Positions 10,311-20,591 of a stretch of 64,000 nucleotides of DNA are shown here, in pieces (positions within the stretch are counted from its first letter, which is position 1; each line of letters starts with the position of its first letter). A program made the translations under genes and the position numbers. This DNA is from Pectobacterium punjabense (GTDB lineage: Bacteria; Pseudomonadota; Gammaproteobacteria; Enterobacterales; Enterobacteriaceae). The notes under the pieces are model-generated. The model had not been told where the DNA came from, did not search any database, and saw nothing but the letters and a program-made list of their open reading frames with translations. The stretch lies in assembly GCF_012427845.1 (NCBI RefSeq), contig NZ_CP038498.1:4092001-4156000 (forward strand), given 5' to 3'.

Positions 10311-10928
10311 ATGGATGTGAGAATTTTCAGTAAATGCAATTTTACCACGGTAGGATTACGGGAAATCCTATCGAGTATTCCTATGCTCTCGATAAAACCT
10401 GTCAACAGGTTTACGCTACAACAAGGAAAGAAAAAGTGTATTTTTATCATTGATGGTAGCAGCGAAGGCTTTGAAGAATACTATGAGTCGATAAGAACCC
10501 ACTTTTATAATATGGCGTCATCGTTCATTATCATCAATAATTCCCCCAATCACCCCCCCGTGTGTATTGACGAAAAAACGATTCTTATTTCCAAGTCAGC
10601 ACACATCAATTCTTTTTATAAATTGCTCGACTTCGTTCACCATCACGATCGCCGTCTATTCAGCCCCGTCAGGCTATCGAAATCTGAATATGCCGTGTTT
10701 CAGTATTGGAGTGCGGGTTACTCAGCAGAAACGATTGCCGATCTTATCGGGTTAAATAAGAAATCAGTACTGAACAGCAAATCAAGGTTACTGAATAAAT
10801 ATGGCGTTCAGGATAAAAACTCTCTACTGCTTATTGCTAAAATTATCTTCAAAGACAGCGTCATTGAAGAATTTGATTCCCTTCCAAAACCAGCAACCGA
10901 TATCAATATGGGTCATTCGCTTATCTGA
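10311..10928 (+). CDS. LuxR/GerE-type helix-turn-helix transcriptional regulator (orphan)
   Basis: This 205-residue protein has a C-terminal LuxR-type DNA-binding domain at about residues 122-176. The family pattern is visible there: LSKSEYAVFQYWSAGYS, then AETIADLIGLNKKSV and a recognition helix around SVLNSKSRLLNKYG. The N-terminal 115 residues (MDVRIFSKCNFTTVGLRE) have receiver-like secondary structure but lack an obvious phospho-acceptor Asp context, as in RcsA, BglJ or EcpR-like regulators. No autoinducer-binding domain is evident. The ATG at 10311 was preferred to an upstream TTG at 10263 because it starts the conserved-looking domain, but the Shine-Dalgarno sequence is weak for both. 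The target is unknown. An intron is inserted 7 nt past the stop. Confidence 0.75.
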   Translation: MDVRIFSKCNFTTVGLREILSSIPMLSIKPVNRFTLQQGKKKCIFIIDGSSEGFEEYYESIRTHFYNMASSFIIINNSPNHPPVCIDEKTILISKSAHINSFYKLLDFVHHHDRRLFSPVRLSKSEYAVFQYWSAGYSAETIADLIGLNKKSVLNSKSRLLNKYGVQDKNSLLLIAKIIFKDSVIEEFDSLPKPATDINMGHSLI

Positions 10929-10935
10929 TCGCAGG

Positions 10936-12393
10936 ATCGAGTAGGAGGCGGGATCGCTCCCGCCGTCCTCTCACACCACCGTACGTACGGTTCCGTATAC
11001 GGCGGTTCAGGTTAACTCTGGAACTGCCTGTGTTCTTCGAGTAGTGATAGCAAGCCCGCCTTCCTTAGCCACGAGACTTTAATCGCTTGATTCATATGCC
11101 TCGCTCCCGCGTTCCACCACGCTCCTCGTTGGTTGCTCGCTGAACGCCACGCCCTTTCTTCCGTTAAACCCGCTTGCATTAACTTCTTCGCTCGCGTGCC
11201 TGGACGCTTCCATTGCCGCCACAGCAGGCAACGCAACTTCCTGTTTATCCCGCTATCTATTTCCTCCAGTACCCCTTTCACCTCGGTGTATCGGAAGTAA
11301 CTTATCCAGCCTCTGAGGAGCGGTTTCAGTTTATTGATGACACTCTGGATTGACGCCGAGTTATGCCCTGTCGTCAGACTGCGCAGCTTTTCCTTTAACC
11401 TCGCTACACTACTGCCTGCCACTTTTAAGCGAACCTGTTTGTGCCTGACGCACTGCCTGCCATGCGTTGCGTGCCGGGCGGAAGCCATAACTGGAATTTG
11501 AGAAGGTCGGGTCGACGATAGCGCTCAGCTTCTGCGCTATCGCTTGTTGGATAAGTCTGTCTGCTACCGTCGGGATACCTAATGTTCTCACGCCGCCATC
11601 TGGCTTTGGGATGTCCATTTTACGTATCGCGCGGGGCGGATAATGTCCTGTCATCAATGCACTTTTGATGCTTGCCCAGTTTTCTTTCAGCCACGGCTTT
11701 AACGCTGACACGCTGAGATTATCTACCCCTGCCGCACCTTTGTTTTCCACCACGCGCTGATAGGCCAGCATCATATTGGCTCTCTCTGTCACCGTTTCGA
11801 TTGTCAACGGCACTTCCGCTTTCGTTCGCCCACTGACCGCCGTGTCGATTTCAGCACCACTACGTTGCGCTCGCGGATTCTGTCCGCAGCCCTGACTGAT
11901 GGCGGCAATGTTCTGCCCTTGTGCATCATTAATCGACATCGAGTATCCGTGTCCTAATTACGGTTAACCTGTTCAGCCCTTCGTGCTCCTGGTCAATGAG
12001 TACTACTACGGCGTCGGCTGACTTCTGACATTCCCTCCCAACACCTCTCGATATTGGTAGCACAGTGGCAGAATGGCAGAGCTCCCGAGGTAATTCGCGT
12101 GACCTTCCTGCATATGTCTGTCGGCTCTACGTCACAGCGTTCCGTGTAAGTATTGGGCGTTGACGATATCGGCCGCCTTACCCCGCTGTGCCGCCTGAAC
12201 CGCTTCCTGTTCGTCAGACCCGCATTTTGCTTTCAGCTTCCTTCAGATTTCACCTCACGGTGAACACCCTTGCCGTTCAGCTAACACTTCCCCTTACCGG
12301 GTGTGTAGAGGACTTGCACCTCCAAGTCGTCTGTTAACCACCACAGTCAACAGACAGCGCCTGTCAAGGCACTACGCGCCATGCTCGGCGCAC
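10936..12393 (-). mobile_element. Degenerate group II intron, bacterial class C type
   Basis: On the minus strand the element begins GTGCGCC (at 12393) and continues into a structured leader with the GGAGGTGCAAGTCCTC segment. It then carries a maturase/reverse-transcriptase gene and ends with a domain V-like hairpin (10962-11003) and a domain VI-like hairpin ending ...CCTACTCGAT (10936). It is inserted directly after the T-run of the speA rho-independent terminator, the standard target of class C introns. Total length is about 1.46 kb, against about 1.8-1.9 kb for intact relatives, because the protein gene has lost its centre. The exact ends are inferred from boundary consensus, not from an empty-site comparison. 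Confidence 0.85.
11012..11939 (-). pseudogene. ltrA: Group II intron reverse transcriptase/maturase, internally deleted and frameshifted
   Basis: Two open frames together hold only the ends of a class C intron-encoded protein. Frame one (11409-11939) has the N-terminal RT blocks, including IPKPDGGVRTLGIPTVADR and NSSYGFRPARNAWQAVRQAQ. Frame two (11012-11488) starts with the X/maturase domain (LKEKLRSLTTGHNSASIQ, LKPLLRGWISYFRYTEVKGV) and runs to the C-terminus, with no HNH endonuclease domain, as usual for class C. The fingers-palm core with the catalytic YADD is missing at the junction near 11430-11450, and the two parts are out of frame. The encoded protein cannot be an active reverse transcriptase. 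Confidence 0.88.
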
Positions 12394-12395
12394 CG

Positions 12396-12424
12396 AAAAA
12401 AAGGGATGCTCACTCGCATCCCTT
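12396..12424 (-). terminator. Rho-independent terminator of speA, interrupted downstream by the intron
   Basis: AAGGGATGC at 12401-12409 pairs with GCATCCCTT at 12416-12424, and seven T follow on the minus strand. It lies 20 nt after the speA stop. The group II intron starts 3 nt past the T-run. Confidence 0.92.
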
Positions 12425-12443
12425 TTCACTCAACCTATCACAC

Positions 12444-14423
12444 TTACTCATCTTCCAAATAAGTATAGCCATACAGCCCGGTTTCAAATTCTTCCATGAA
12501 CTGCGCCTGAAGTTCAGCATCAAGGTCGGTTTCTTTGACCTGATCGCGGAAACGGGTCATCAGCACTTTGGGGTCAAGCTGCACATATTCCAGCATATCG
12601 GCAACCGTATTCCCTTCGTCAGACTCTTCAATCTCAACGGTGCCGTCCTGAAAGACAAACACGTCGACCGTCGACGTATCGCCAAACAGATTATGCATGT
12701 TGCCCAGAATTTCCTGATAGGCACCGACCATAAAGAAGCCCAGCAACGGTGGGTTTTCTGGATCGTAAGGCGGCATTGGCATCGTTGTCGCGATTCCATC
12801 GCCGTCGACATAATGATCGATCGTGCCATCCGAGTCACAGGTGATATCCAGCAAGACAGCACGACGCTCAGGCGGCTTATCCAGCCCTTCCAACGGCAGT
12901 ACCGGGAACAGTTGATCGATACCCCATGCATCCGGCATAGATTGGAACAGCGAGAAGTTGACATACAATTTGTCAGCCATGCGTTCCTGTAATTCATCAA
13001 TCACCGGCCGATGCGCACGGTTACTCGGGTCTAGCTGTTCCTGAATCATCTGGCAGATGCTCAAATACAGCTGCTCTGCTTTTGCACGCTGCGTCAGATC
13101 CAACATGCCATGCGTGTACTGGGTATGCACATCATGCAAGTCCATTTGGCTGTCATGTAACCACTCGCGCAGCGAACGGCGTTTACCCGGCTGCTTGATT
13201 TCTTTCCAGGTTGACCACAGGCTCTCCAACGCACGCGGAGCGTCTTCTTCCGGCTCGGTAGGTTCGCTGAATTCGTTACGCTCAACCCCGATAATATTGG
13301 AAACCAACACGGTATGATGCGCGGTGACCGCACGACCAGATTCGGTGATGACCGTCGGATGCGGCAAACCGTGCTCGTTACAGGCATCGCCGATGCCCCA
13401 GATCACGTTGTTAGCGTACTCATTCAGACCATAGTTGACTGAACAGTCGGACTGGGAACGCGTTCCTTCATAATCCACGCCCAAGCCGCCGCCAACATCA
13501 AAACACTGGATATTGACACCCAGTTTATGCAACTCAACATAGAAGCGCGCAGACTCACGCACGCCCGTCGCGATATCACGGATGTTTGCCAGTTGCGATC
13601 CCAAATGGAAATGCAGCAATTGCAGGCTATCCAACTTCCCAGCCTCGCGCAGCATCTCAACCAGTTGCAGCACCTGAACCGCCGCCAGACCAAATTTGGA
13701 TTTTTCGCCACCGCTGGATTGCCATTTACCCGACCCCTGAGAGGCGAGACGCGCGCGAACGCCGAGGCGCGGCACCACATTCAAACGCTCCGCCTCTTCC
13801 AGCACCATCCGGATTTCGGACATCTTCTCGATGACCAGATAAACCTTGTGACCCAGCTTTTCGCCGATCAGTGCCAGGCGGATGTATTCGCGGTCTTTGT
13901 AGCCATTACAAACAATGACGGTACGGGTCATTCCCGCATGGCCCAGTACCGCCATCAGTTCAGCTTTTGAACCGGCCTCAAGGCCTAGCGGCTCACCGGA
14001 ATTAGCCAATGACTCAATGACGCGACGATGCTGGTTAACCTTGATCGGGTAAACCAGAAAATAGCCGCCTTCATAGCCAAACGATTCACGAGCCTGTTTA
14101 AACGCAGCGTTGATAGAACGCAGGCGATGCTGAAGAATTTGCGGAAAGCAGAACAGCGCAGGCAGGCGCTGATGGTTATCTTTCTGCATATCTTTGACCA
14201 ATCTGGCCAGATCGACGCGAGCTTCTGGTACGTCGGGGTCCGGGCACACGCTAATGTGGCCTAACTCATTGACGTCATAGTAATTATTGCCCCACCAGGC
14301 AATATTATAGGTACGAAGCATTTCGCTGGCATTACGGTCATTCATGGCAACCTCCTGCATAGAGCGCAAATTTTCATGTTTACCCGTCGCTGACGAGCCG
14401 TGATGAATCATGTCGTCAGACAT
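12444..14423 (-). CDS. speA: Biosynthetic arginine decarboxylase
   Basis: This 659-residue PLP enzyme converts arginine to agmatine, the first step of the agmatine route to putrescine. The PLP lysine is Lys128 in [11 protein letters not shown]. Other family landmarks are present: the barrel phosphate-binding [14 protein letters not shown], the HFHLGSQ segment, and the C-terminal active-site region [15 protein letters not shown]. Length and sequence are almost collinear with E. coli SpeA (658 residues). The usual downstream partner speB is not here: after the terminator come an intron and a convergent LuxR-type gene. A short possible leader frame overlaps the start codon. Confidence 0.96.
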   Translation of the reverse strand: MSDDMIHHGSSATGKHENLRSMQEVAMNDRNASEMLRTYNIAWWGNNYYDVNELGHISVCPDPDVPEARVDLARLVKDMQKDNHQRLPALFCFPQILQHRLRSINAAFKQARESFGYEGGYFLVYPIKVNQHRRVIESLANSGEPLGLEAGSKAELMAVLGHAGMTRTVIVCNGYKDREYIRLALIGEKLGHKVYLVIEKMSEIRMVLEEAERLNVVPRLGVRARLASQGSGKWQSSGGEKSKFGLAAVQVLQLVEMLREAGKLDSLQLLHFHLGSQLANIRDIATGVRESARFYVELHKLGVNIQCFDVGGGLGVDYEGTRSQSDCSVNYGLNEYANNVIWGIGDACNEHGLPHPTVITESGRAVTAHHTVLVSNIIGVERNEFSEPTEPEEDAPRALESLWSTWKEIKQPGKRRSLREWLHDSQMDLHDVHTQYTHGMLDLTQRAKAEQLYLSICQMIQEQLDPSNRAHRPVIDELQERMADKLYVNFSLFQSMPDAWGIDQLFPVLPLEGLDKPPERRAVLLDITCDSDGTIDHYVDGDGIATTMPMPPYDPENPPLLGFFMVGAYQEILGNMHNLFGDTSTVDVFVFQDGTVEIEESDEGNTVADMLEYVQLDPKVLMTRFRDQVKETDLDAELQAQFMEEFETGLYGYTYLEDE

Positions 14424-14484
14424 AACGAACCTCTTCTTTTTCTATACTGCTAATCACATCAGTACCTGAATAAACAGCCCACAT
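14416..14484 (-). CDS. Possible 22-residue leader peptide overlapping the speA start
   Basis: A small frame starting [13 protein letters not shown] overlaps the first 8 nt of speA (ATGTCTGA). An AGG lies 7 nt before the ATG at 14484, and an earlier in-frame ATG exists at 14490. The position would allow translational coupling or attenuation of speA. There is no homology support, and a frame this short can arise by chance. Confidence 0.25.
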   Translation of the reverse strand: MWAVYSGTDVISSIEKEEVRYV

Positions 14485-15059
14485 AAGCATACCTGCAACA
14501 TGCGGCGTCGACAGTGAAAAAACCGGTCTAGTGAAGTATGCCGTCACTTTATTACTCTTATTAGTGTAAAACACGTTGTCAGGCTCCGTGTTACGGGTCG
14601 CGAAAACTCGTTGTGAAAACCACCGGGCGGACGTGACCAGAAAGGCGTTAAACGCTTCTGGCAGAAAGAATAACAGGCAGATTAACCAGCTCTGGAGTCC
14701 TGTGTTGAATTTAACGACAGGCTACGTCTGGATACGGAAAAGAAGGGTTGAGTCGCTGACGCGGTAGCGTCAAAAGGGACGTATTGCGAAGGCAATACAC
14801 TCAGTAAACAACGGATCATTAATCCAATCACCTCCACGCGCGCCGCAGCCATGCGGTCAGCTATCAATGAGAAATTCAACATGTTGCGGGTTAGATTACC
14901 TCTAACCGCCCGCGCGTTTATACAGAGATGCTGCCAGAAAAGCAAAATGAAAATTATCGCCAGTCATCTCTTGTAAAAGAAAAAATGGCCGATGTTTAAA
15001 TGTGATGGCGGGCTAACACGAAAAACTACTGGCACTGAGACCAAAAGGTGACCTAGAAT
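14485..15059 (+). other. Intergenic region between divergent speA and metK
   Basis: About 575 bp with no convincing protein gene. It has several short hairpins (for example CCAGAA at 14637-14642 with TTCTGG at 14655-14660), which may belong to the 5' leaders of speA or metK. I see no tRNA, known riboswitch core or repeat. The E. coli locus carries small genes of the yqgB-yqgD type here; none is recognisable. Confidence 0.4.
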
Positions 15060-15083
15060 AGCCATCCAGATGTTAATCCGTCT
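15060..15083 (+). promoter_or_regulatory. Predicted tandem MetJ boxes upstream of metK
   Basis: Three adjacent 8-bp units AGCCATCC, AGATGTTA and ATCCGTCT match the met box AGACGTCT at about 4, 5 and 6 of 8 positions. They end 55 nt before the metK start. MetJ with S-adenosylmethionine binds such tandem boxes and represses metK in enterobacteria. A direct feedback loop on SAM synthesis would follow. Confidence 0.55.
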
Positions 15084-15138
15084 ATACCGATTAACCGATA
15101 CATTGCTTAGCGGCTTTGATTTGAAGGTAAAGAAACTC

Positions 15139-16290
15139 ATGGCTAAACACCTTTTTACGTCCGAGTCAGTCTCTGAAGGACATCCTGATAAAATTGCTGA
15201 CCAGATTTCTGATGCGGTTCTCGACGCCATTCTGGAGCAAGATCCAAAAGCGCGTGTCGCTTGTGAGACCTATGTAAAGACCGGAATGGTGTTAGTCGGT
15301 GGTGAAATTACTACCAGCGCCTGGGTCGATATCGAAGAAATTACCCGTCGTACCGTGCGTGACATCGGTTATGTCAATTCTGAAATGGGCTTTGATGCCA
15401 ACTCTTGTGCCGTACTGAGTGCCATTGGCAAGCAATCTCCTGACATCAATCAGGGCGTTGACCGCCGCGACCCGCTGGAACAAGGCGCAGGCGATCAGGG
15501 TCTGATGTTCGGTTACGCAACTAACGAAACCGACGTCCTGATGCCAGCGCCCGTGACTTATGCACACCGTCTGGTTCAGCGCCAGTCAGAAGTCCGCAAG
15601 AGCGGCTCTCTGCCGTGGCTACGCCCGGATGCAAAAAGCCAGGTTACGTTCCTGTACGACGATGGCAAGATTGCTGGCATCGATGCCGTGGTGCTGTCTA
15701 CCCAGCATTCAGAAGACATCAGCCAGAAAGATCTGCACGAAGCGGTGATGGAAGAGATCATCAAACCCGTTCTGCCTGCAGAGTGGCTATCTGCCAGCAC
15801 CAAATATTTCATCAACCCGACAGGGCGCTTTGTGATCGGCGGCCCAATGGGTGACTGCGGTCTGACCGGTCGTAAAATCATCGTTGATACCTACGGCGGT
15901 GCCGCTCGCCACGGTGGCGGTGCGTTTTCTGGTAAGGACCCGTCTAAAGTAGACCGTTCTGCAGCCTATGCCGCTCGCTATGTCGCCAAGAATATCGTTG
16001 CTGCGGGTCTGGCCGATCGCTGCGAGATTCAGGTGTCTTATGCTATCGGCGTAGCGGAACCGACATCCATCATGATCGAAACCTTCGGCACAGAGAAAGT
16101 GTCCACCGAGCAACTGACGCTGCTGGTGCGCGAATTCTTCGATCTGCGTCCTTACGGCTTAATCCAGATGCTGGATCTGCTGCATCCTATTTATCAGGAA
16201 ACCGCAGCCTATGGCCACTTTGGCCGTGAACATTTCCCATGGGAAAAAACGGACAAAGCCGCACAGTTGCGTGAAGCTGCCGGTCTGTAA
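15139..16290 (+). CDS. metK: S-adenosylmethionine synthase
   Basis: This 383-residue enzyme makes S-adenosylmethionine from methionine and ATP. The N-terminal [18 protein letters not shown] motif, the [12 protein letters not shown] signature near residues 114-125 and the glycine-rich loop [16 protein letters not shown] are intact. The ATG at 15139 gives the conserved MAKHLFTSE start; an upstream in-frame ATG at 15070 lies inside the MetJ operator region and would add 23 unrelated residues. Length matches E. coli MetK (384). A strong terminator follows. Confidence 0.97.
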   Translation: MAKHLFTSESVSEGHPDKIADQISDAVLDAILEQDPKARVACETYVKTGMVLVGGEITTSAWVDIEEITRRTVRDIGYVNSEMGFDANSCAVLSAIGKQSPDINQGVDRRDPLEQGAGDQGLMFGYATNETDVLMPAPVTYAHRLVQRQSEVRKSGSLPWLRPDAKSQVTFLYDDGKIAGIDAVVLSTQHSEDISQKDLHEAVMEEIIKPVLPAEWLSASTKYFINPTGRFVIGGPMGDCGLTGRKIIVDTYGGAARHGGGAFSGKDPSKVDRSAAYAARYVAKNIVAAGLADRCEIQVSYAIGVAEPTSIMIETFGTEKVSTEQLTLLVREFFDLRPYGLIQMLDLLHPIYQETAAYGHFGREHFPWEKTDKAAQLREAAGL

Positions 16291-16314
16291 TCCGGTAATG
16301 CAACAAAGACCAAG

Positions 16315-16340
16315 ACGGCGAATGAAAATTCGCCGTTTTT
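16315..16340 (+). terminator. Rho-independent terminator of metK
   Basis: ACGGCGAA (16315-16322) pairs with TTCGCCGT (16329-16336) and is followed by a T-run. It lies 25 nt after the metK stop. Confidence 0.9.
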
Positions 16341-16403
16341 CATTCTGATTTCCCTCCGCTTCACCTATTGCGTCTCCCTGCCACTCAACTTATGCTCACA
16401 GCA

Positions 16404-16916
16404 ATGAACACATCCCGAATCCCCATTGCCAGCCATCAGGCTGTGATGCGCTGCCTGCGTGATAAATTACAGCAAGCCAACCTCACCTTGCAGACCGACT
16501 ACGCTGAACCTACGGTGAATTACCAGCAACGCGGTTCAACGGCAGGAACGGCCTGGCTGCAACACTGGGAAATTCGGCTGAACCCCGTTTTGTTGCAGGA
16601 AAATCAGCAGGCTTTTATCGATGAAGTCGTTCCTCATGAATTGGCTCATCTGCTGGTTTACGCACGTTTTGGCCGTGTCGCGCCACACGGCAAAGAGTGG
16701 CGCTGGATGATGGAAAGTGTCCTGCACGTCCCGGCAAAACGCACACATCGGTTTGCCGTGCAATCCGTGCAAGGGAAGACCTTTACCTACCTCTGCGATT
16801 GCCAACGGCATGAGCTGACAATCCGTCGGCACAATCGGGTGCTACGCGGCGAAACAGAATATCGCTGCCGTCGTTGCGGGAAAACCTTACATCATGATGT
16901 AAAAAGCTCTATTTAA
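16404..16916 (+). CDS. sprT: SprT family zinc metalloprotease-like protein
   Basis: This 170-residue SprT-like protein has an HELAH zinc motif at residues 78-82 and a later conserved His in APHGKEW. The C-terminal zinc ribbon has two cysteine pairs (LCDCQ and YRCRRCG). E. coli SprT was named from a bolA-related phenotype and its activity is poorly defined. The ATG at 16404 gives the E. coli-like start [15 protein letters not shown]. Two upstream in-frame starts (16392, 16368) exist, and no strong Shine-Dalgarno sequence decides between them. The gene follows metK and precedes endA, as in E. coli. Confidence 0.9.
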   Translation: MNTSRIPIASHQAVMRCLRDKLQQANLTLQTDYAEPTVNYQQRGSTAGTAWLQHWEIRLNPVLLQENQQAFIDEVVPHELAHLLVYARFGRVAPHGKEWRWMMESVLHVPAKRTHRFAVQSVQGKTFTYLCDCQRHELTIRRHNRVLRGETEYRCRRCGKTLHHDVKSSI

Positions 16917-17011
16917 ACGGGAATTTCCAGTTTTAAAAACTGCTTTTACGTTTGCTTGCCGCTAAGACATCCGGTAGTCTGCCAACTTTACCGTCTGTGG
17001 ATTATTGGAAT

Positions 17012-17710
17012 ATGCTACGCAAAATTCTCGCTATCGCTGCCGTTGGCGCGGGTCTATTTTCGGCCATCGCGCAGAGTCAAAACATCAATAATTTTTCGCA
17101 GGCAAAAGCCGCCGCTGTCGACATTAATCGCGATGCGCCGGGGTCGTTCTACTGCGGCTGCAAAATTACGTGGCAGGGCAAGAAAGGCACACCCGATCTG
17201 GAATCCTGCGGCTATCAGGTGAGGAAAAATGAACAGCGTGCCAGCCGCATTGAGTGGGAACACGTAGTGCCCGCCTGGCAGTTTGGCCACCAGCGCCAGT
17301 GCTGGCAGGATGGCGGTAGAAAGAACTGTAACAGCGACCCCGTCTACCGTGAAATGGAAACGGATTTGCATAACCTGCAACCCGCTATCGGTGAGGTTAA
17401 CGGCGATCGCGGCAATGCCATGTATGGTCAGTGGAACGGCGGTGCATCGCAATATGGTCAATGCGAGATGAAGGTCGATTTCAAAAACAATCTGGCAGAA
17501 CCACCTGCCCGCGCCCGTGGTCAGATCGCCCGTACCTATTTCTACATGCGCGACCGCTATCAGTTACGCCTGTCCAATCAGCAAACTCAGCTATTTGTAG
17601 CCTGGGATAAGCAGTACCCCATCACGCAATGGGAATGTACCCGCAACCAACGCATCGCCGCAAAGCAGGGAAACCCAAATCCCTACGTTCAACAGGCTTG
17701 CCAGCGCTAA
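17012..17710 (+). CDS. endA: Endonuclease I, periplasmic
   Basis: This 232-residue periplasmic DNA endonuclease carries a signal peptide ([20 protein letters not shown], cleaved near residue 20-22). The beta-beta-alpha metal active site includes His84 in [14 protein letters not shown] and downstream asparagines in [18 protein letters not shown]. Several cysteines (for example CGC at 48-50) suggest disulphides suited to the periplasm. An in-frame start at 16952 would bury the signal peptide, so the ATG at 17012 was chosen. It is also related to secreted Vibrio-type Dns nucleases. Confidence 0.94.
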   Translation: MLRKILAIAAVGAGLFSAIAQSQNINNFSQAKAAAVDINRDAPGSFYCGCKITWQGKKGTPDLESCGYQVRKNEQRASRIEWEHVVPAWQFGHQRQCWQDGGRKNCNSDPVYREMETDLHNLQPAIGEVNGDRGNAMYGQWNGGASQYGQCEMKVDFKNNLAEPPARARGQIARTYFYMRDRYQLRLSNQQTQLFVAWDKQYPITQWECTRNQRIAAKQGNPNPYVQQACQR

Positions 17711-17746
17711 TCCGTCTACCTACTATAGCGAATCAGTTTCCAGCGT

Positions 17747-17775
17747 AACCACCGTCAAATGACGGTGGTTTTACC
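17747..17775 (+). terminator. Rho-independent terminator of endA
   Basis: AACCACCGTCA (17747-17757) and TGACGGTGGTT (17760-17770) are complementary, with a T-rich tail. It lies 36 nt after the endA stop. Confidence 0.82.
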
Positions 17776-17828
17776 TATTTCTGGCGTTTCTGCGCCGGTT
17801 AATTTTCATTCAAAGGTCTTAATTCAGT

Positions 17829-18563
17829 ATGCGAGTACCACGCATTTTCCACCCAGAGACGCTCCCCCTTAACGGTGGTGAAGTCGAACTAAGCGACGAT
17901 GCCGCCAACCATGTTGGTCGCGTGTTACGCATGAATACGGGCCAGTCATTGCTGCTATTTGATGGCAGCAATCATGTCTTTGATGCAGAAATTATCGCGG
18001 CTGGAAAAAAGAGTGTGCGCGTTAGCTTCACAGCAGGTAAGTTGGAAGATAAAGAGTCTCCCCTGCATTTGCATCTGGGACAGGTGATGTCGCGCGGCGA
18101 GAAGATGGAATTTACCATTCAGAAATCCATCGAGCTGGGCGTCAATGTTATTACGCCGCTGCTGTCTGAACGCTGTGGGGTAAAACTGGATGCAGAACGT
18201 ATGGAGAAGAAAATTAGCCAGTGGCAAAAAATCGCAGTTGCTGCCTGTGAACAATCTGGCCGCAACTGTGTGCCGCTGGTTCGGCCAGCGATGACGCTGG
18301 AAGCCTGGTGTGCGGAGCAAGACAACGCGCTGAAATTGAATCTGCACCCACGCGCTACACAGAGTATCAATACGCTACCGCTGCCGGTAGATCGGGTTAG
18401 GTTGCTGATCGGCCCGGAAGGCGGACTCACCGCCAGTGAAATTACCATGACCTCAGAACACGGATTCACTGATATCCTGTTGGGGCCACGCGTCTTGCGC
18501 ACAGAAACCACTGCACTCACCGCCATGACCGCCTTACAGGTACGTTTCGGCGATTTGGGGTAA
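17829..18563 (+). CDS. rsmE: 16S rRNA (uracil(1498)-N3)-methyltransferase
   Basis: This 244-residue SPOUT-class methyltransferase modifies U1498 of 16S rRNA using SAM. An N-terminal PUA-like domain (to about residue 70) precedes the SPOUT domain. The trefoil-knot SAM-binding motifs are visible as [13 protein letters not shown] and [16 protein letters not shown]. The gene begins an rsmE-gshB-yqgE-ruvX series, with gshB starting 11 nt after its stop. Confidence 0.95.
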   Translation: MRVPRIFHPETLPLNGGEVELSDDAANHVGRVLRMNTGQSLLLFDGSNHVFDAEIIAAGKKSVRVSFTAGKLEDKESPLHLHLGQVMSRGEKMEFTIQKSIELGVNVITPLLSERCGVKLDAERMEKKISQWQKIAVAACEQSGRNCVPLVRPAMTLEAWCAEQDNALKLNLHPRATQSINTLPLPVDRVRLLIGPEGGLTASEITMTSEHGFTDILLGPRVLRTETTALTAMTALQVRFGDLG

Positions 18564-18574
18564 AGGAGAAAAGA

Positions 18575-19534
18575 ATGATCAAACTCGGTATCGTGATGGA
18601 CCCGATTGACACCATCAATATCAAGAAAGACACCAGCTTTGCCATGCTGCTGGAAGCACAGCGCCGTGGTTGGGAATTACACTATATGGAGATGAACGAT
18701 CTCTATATGCACGCAGGGGTTGCGCGCGCAACAACGCGCCGCTTGAGCGTCCAGTACGACTACGACGGCTGGTACGATTTCTCCGGCGAGCAGGATATTG
18801 CGCTGGAAGAGTTGGATGTGGTGCTGATGCGCAAAGATCCACCCTTCGATACGGAGTTCATCTACGCCACCTATATTCTGGAACGCGCGGAAGAGAAAGG
18901 CACGCTAATCGTCAACAAGCCGCAAAGCCTGCGCGATTGCAATGAAAAGCTCTTCACCGCCTGGTTCCCGCATCTGACACCCGATACGCTCGTCACGCGT
19001 CGTGCAGACAAACTGCGTCAGTTCCATGAAAAACACGGTGACGTTATTCTCAAACCGCTGGACGGCATGGGCGGCGCGTCTATTTTTCGTTTGAAGCAGG
19101 ATGATGCTAACGTCTCCGTCATCATCGAAACCCTGACCGAACACGCCAGCCGCTACTGCATGGCGCAAAACTACCTGCCTGCGATTAAAGACGGTGACAA
19201 GCGCGTGCTGGTGGTCGATGGCGAACCCGTTCCTTACTGCCTCGCACGTATTCCCAAAAGCGGTGAGACACGCGGCAATCTGGCTGCCGGTGGTCGTGGC
19301 GAAGCACGCCCGCTAACCGAAAGCGACTGGAAAATCGCCCGCGACGTCGCACCGACGTTAAAAGCCAAAGGCCTGATTTTCGTCGGTCTGGACATCATCG
19401 GTGACCGTCTGACTGAAATTAACGTCACCAGCCCGACCTGTGTGCGTGAAATCGAAGCGGCCTACCCAGACGTGTCCATCACCGGCATGCTAATGGACGC
19501 CATTGAAAAACGTCTGGCTGCACGTACCCGTTAA
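18575..19534 (+). CDS. gshB: Glutathione synthetase
   Basis: This 319-residue ATP-grasp enzyme joins gamma-glutamylcysteine and glycine. The N-terminal MIKLGIVMDPIDTINIKKD is typical of the family. The ATP-grasp part has the DVILKPLDGMGGASIFR loop and the metal-binding C-terminal segment GLDIIGDRLTEINVTSPT. Spacing to rsmE is 11 nt, with AAAGGAGAA as a strong ribosome-binding site. A hairpin follows the gene. Confidence 0.97.
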   Translation: MIKLGIVMDPIDTINIKKDTSFAMLLEAQRRGWELHYMEMNDLYMHAGVARATTRRLSVQYDYDGWYDFSGEQDIALEELDVVLMRKDPPFDTEFIYATYILERAEEKGTLIVNKPQSLRDCNEKLFTAWFPHLTPDTLVTRRADKLRQFHEKHGDVILKPLDGMGGASIFRLKQDDANVSVIIETLTEHASRYCMAQNYLPAIKDGDKRVLVVDGEPVPYCLARIPKSGETRGNLAAGGRGEARPLTESDWKIARDVAPTLKAKGLIFVGLDIIGDRLTEINVTSPTCVREIEAAYPDVSITGMLMDAIEKRLAARTR

Positions 19535-19550
19535 TACCAAATACGCTATC

Positions 19551-19574
19551 CGGCCCGCGCAACACGGGCCGTTT
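19551..19574 (+). terminator. Probable terminator of gshB
   Basis: CGGCCCG at 19551-19557 pairs with CGGGCCG at 19565-19571 and is followed by a short T-run. It lies between gshB and yqgE, so the latter may have its own promoter or be reached by read-through. Confidence 0.6.
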
Positions 19575-19608
19575 CTCCAACGCTGACGGATATCGATAAA
19601 AATACACA

Positions 19609-20172
19609 ATGAATTTACAGCATCACTTCCTCATTGCTATGCCAGCACTACAGGACTCTGTATTTAAACGTTCGGTGGTCTATATCTGCGAACATAATGA
19701 AGACGGAGCCATGGGGCTGATCATCAACAAACCGATGGATCAGTTTTCCGTGGAAAATGTGCTGAAAAAGCTAAAAATAGACCCAACGCCACGCGATCCT
19801 GCCATCCGGTTAGATAAACCCGTATTTATGGGGGGCCCGCTGGCAGAAGATCGTGGTTTTATTCTACATACCCCCTGCTCCGGCTTCGGTTCCAGCATCA
19901 GTATTTCTGAGGACACCATGATCACCACCTCAAAAGACGTACTGGAAACGTTAGGCACACCCAAGCAGCCGAAAAATACACTGGTCGCCTTAGGCTATGC
20001 CGCCTGGGATAATGGACAGTTGGAAGAAGAACTGTTGGATAATGCCTGGCTGACAACGCCAGCCGACAAAGACATTCTGTTCCACACACCGATTGCCGAG
20101 CGCTGGCGCGCAGCAGCCAGAAAACTGGGTATCGATATTCATAATATCTCTACTGAAGCAGGGCACGCTTGA
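19609..20172 (+). CDS. yqgE: YqgE/AlgH family protein (UPF0301)
   Basis: This 187-residue member of the YqgE/AlgH family has no settled biochemical role. It starts [19 protein letters not shown] and contains the family segments [12 protein letters not shown] and [16 protein letters not shown]. In Pseudomonas a relative (AlgH) was linked to alginate regulation; the E. coli protein is uncharacterised. Its TGA stop overlaps the ruvX start codon (TGATG), so the two are probably translated together. Confidence 0.92.
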   Translation: MNLQHHFLIAMPALQDSVFKRSVVYICEHNEDGAMGLIINKPMDQFSVENVLKKLKIDPTPRDPAIRLDKPVFMGGPLAEDRGFILHTPCSGFGSSISISEDTMITTSKDVLETLGTPKQPKNTLVALGYAAWDNGQLEEELLDNAWLTTPADKDILFHTPIAERWRAAARKLGIDIHNISTEAGHA

Positions 20173-20591
20173 TGACCAGCAGAACCATTCTTGCTTTTGA
20201 TTTTGGGACAAAAAGCATCGGTGTCGCCATCGGTCAGGAAATTACCGGTACAGCGCGTGCACTGACGTCGTTCAAAGCGCAGGAAGGGATACCCGACTGG
20301 CAAAAAGTGGAAAAGCTGTTATCAGAATGGCAGCCCGATTTGGTCGTCGTCGGCCTACCACTCAACATGGATGGCACCGAACAGCCGCTGACGGCACGGG
20401 CGCGAAAGTTCGCTAACCGACTGCATGGCCGTTTCGGCGTCGCGATTGAGCTACACGATGAACGTTTGAGTACGGTGGAAGCACGCGCCGATCTCTTTGA
20501 ACGCGGTGGCTTTAAAGCGCTGGATAAAGGGAGCGTAGATGCGGCTTCTGCGGTGATTATTCTGGAAAGCTGGTTCGAAGCTCAGTTTTAG
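20172..20591 (+). CDS. ruvX: Putative pre-16S rRNA nuclease / RuvX (YqgF)
   Basis: This 139-residue RNase H-fold nuclease is implicated in 16S rRNA 5' maturation; it was first described as a RuvC-like Holliday-junction resolvase. The first catalytic Asp lies in [14 protein letters not shown]. Other family motifs are [14 protein letters not shown], the [12 protein letters not shown] segment and the final [14 protein letters not shown]. The ATG at 20172 was chosen over a TTG one codon earlier because it gives the standard 1-nt overlap with yqgE and the right length (138 in E. coli). Confidence 0.94.
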   Translation: MTSRTILAFDFGTKSIGVAIGQEITGTARALTSFKAQEGIPDWQKVEKLLSEWQPDLVVVGLPLNMDGTEQPLTARARKFANRLHGRFGVAIELHDERLSTVEARADLFERGGFKALDKGSVDAASAVIILESWFEAQF

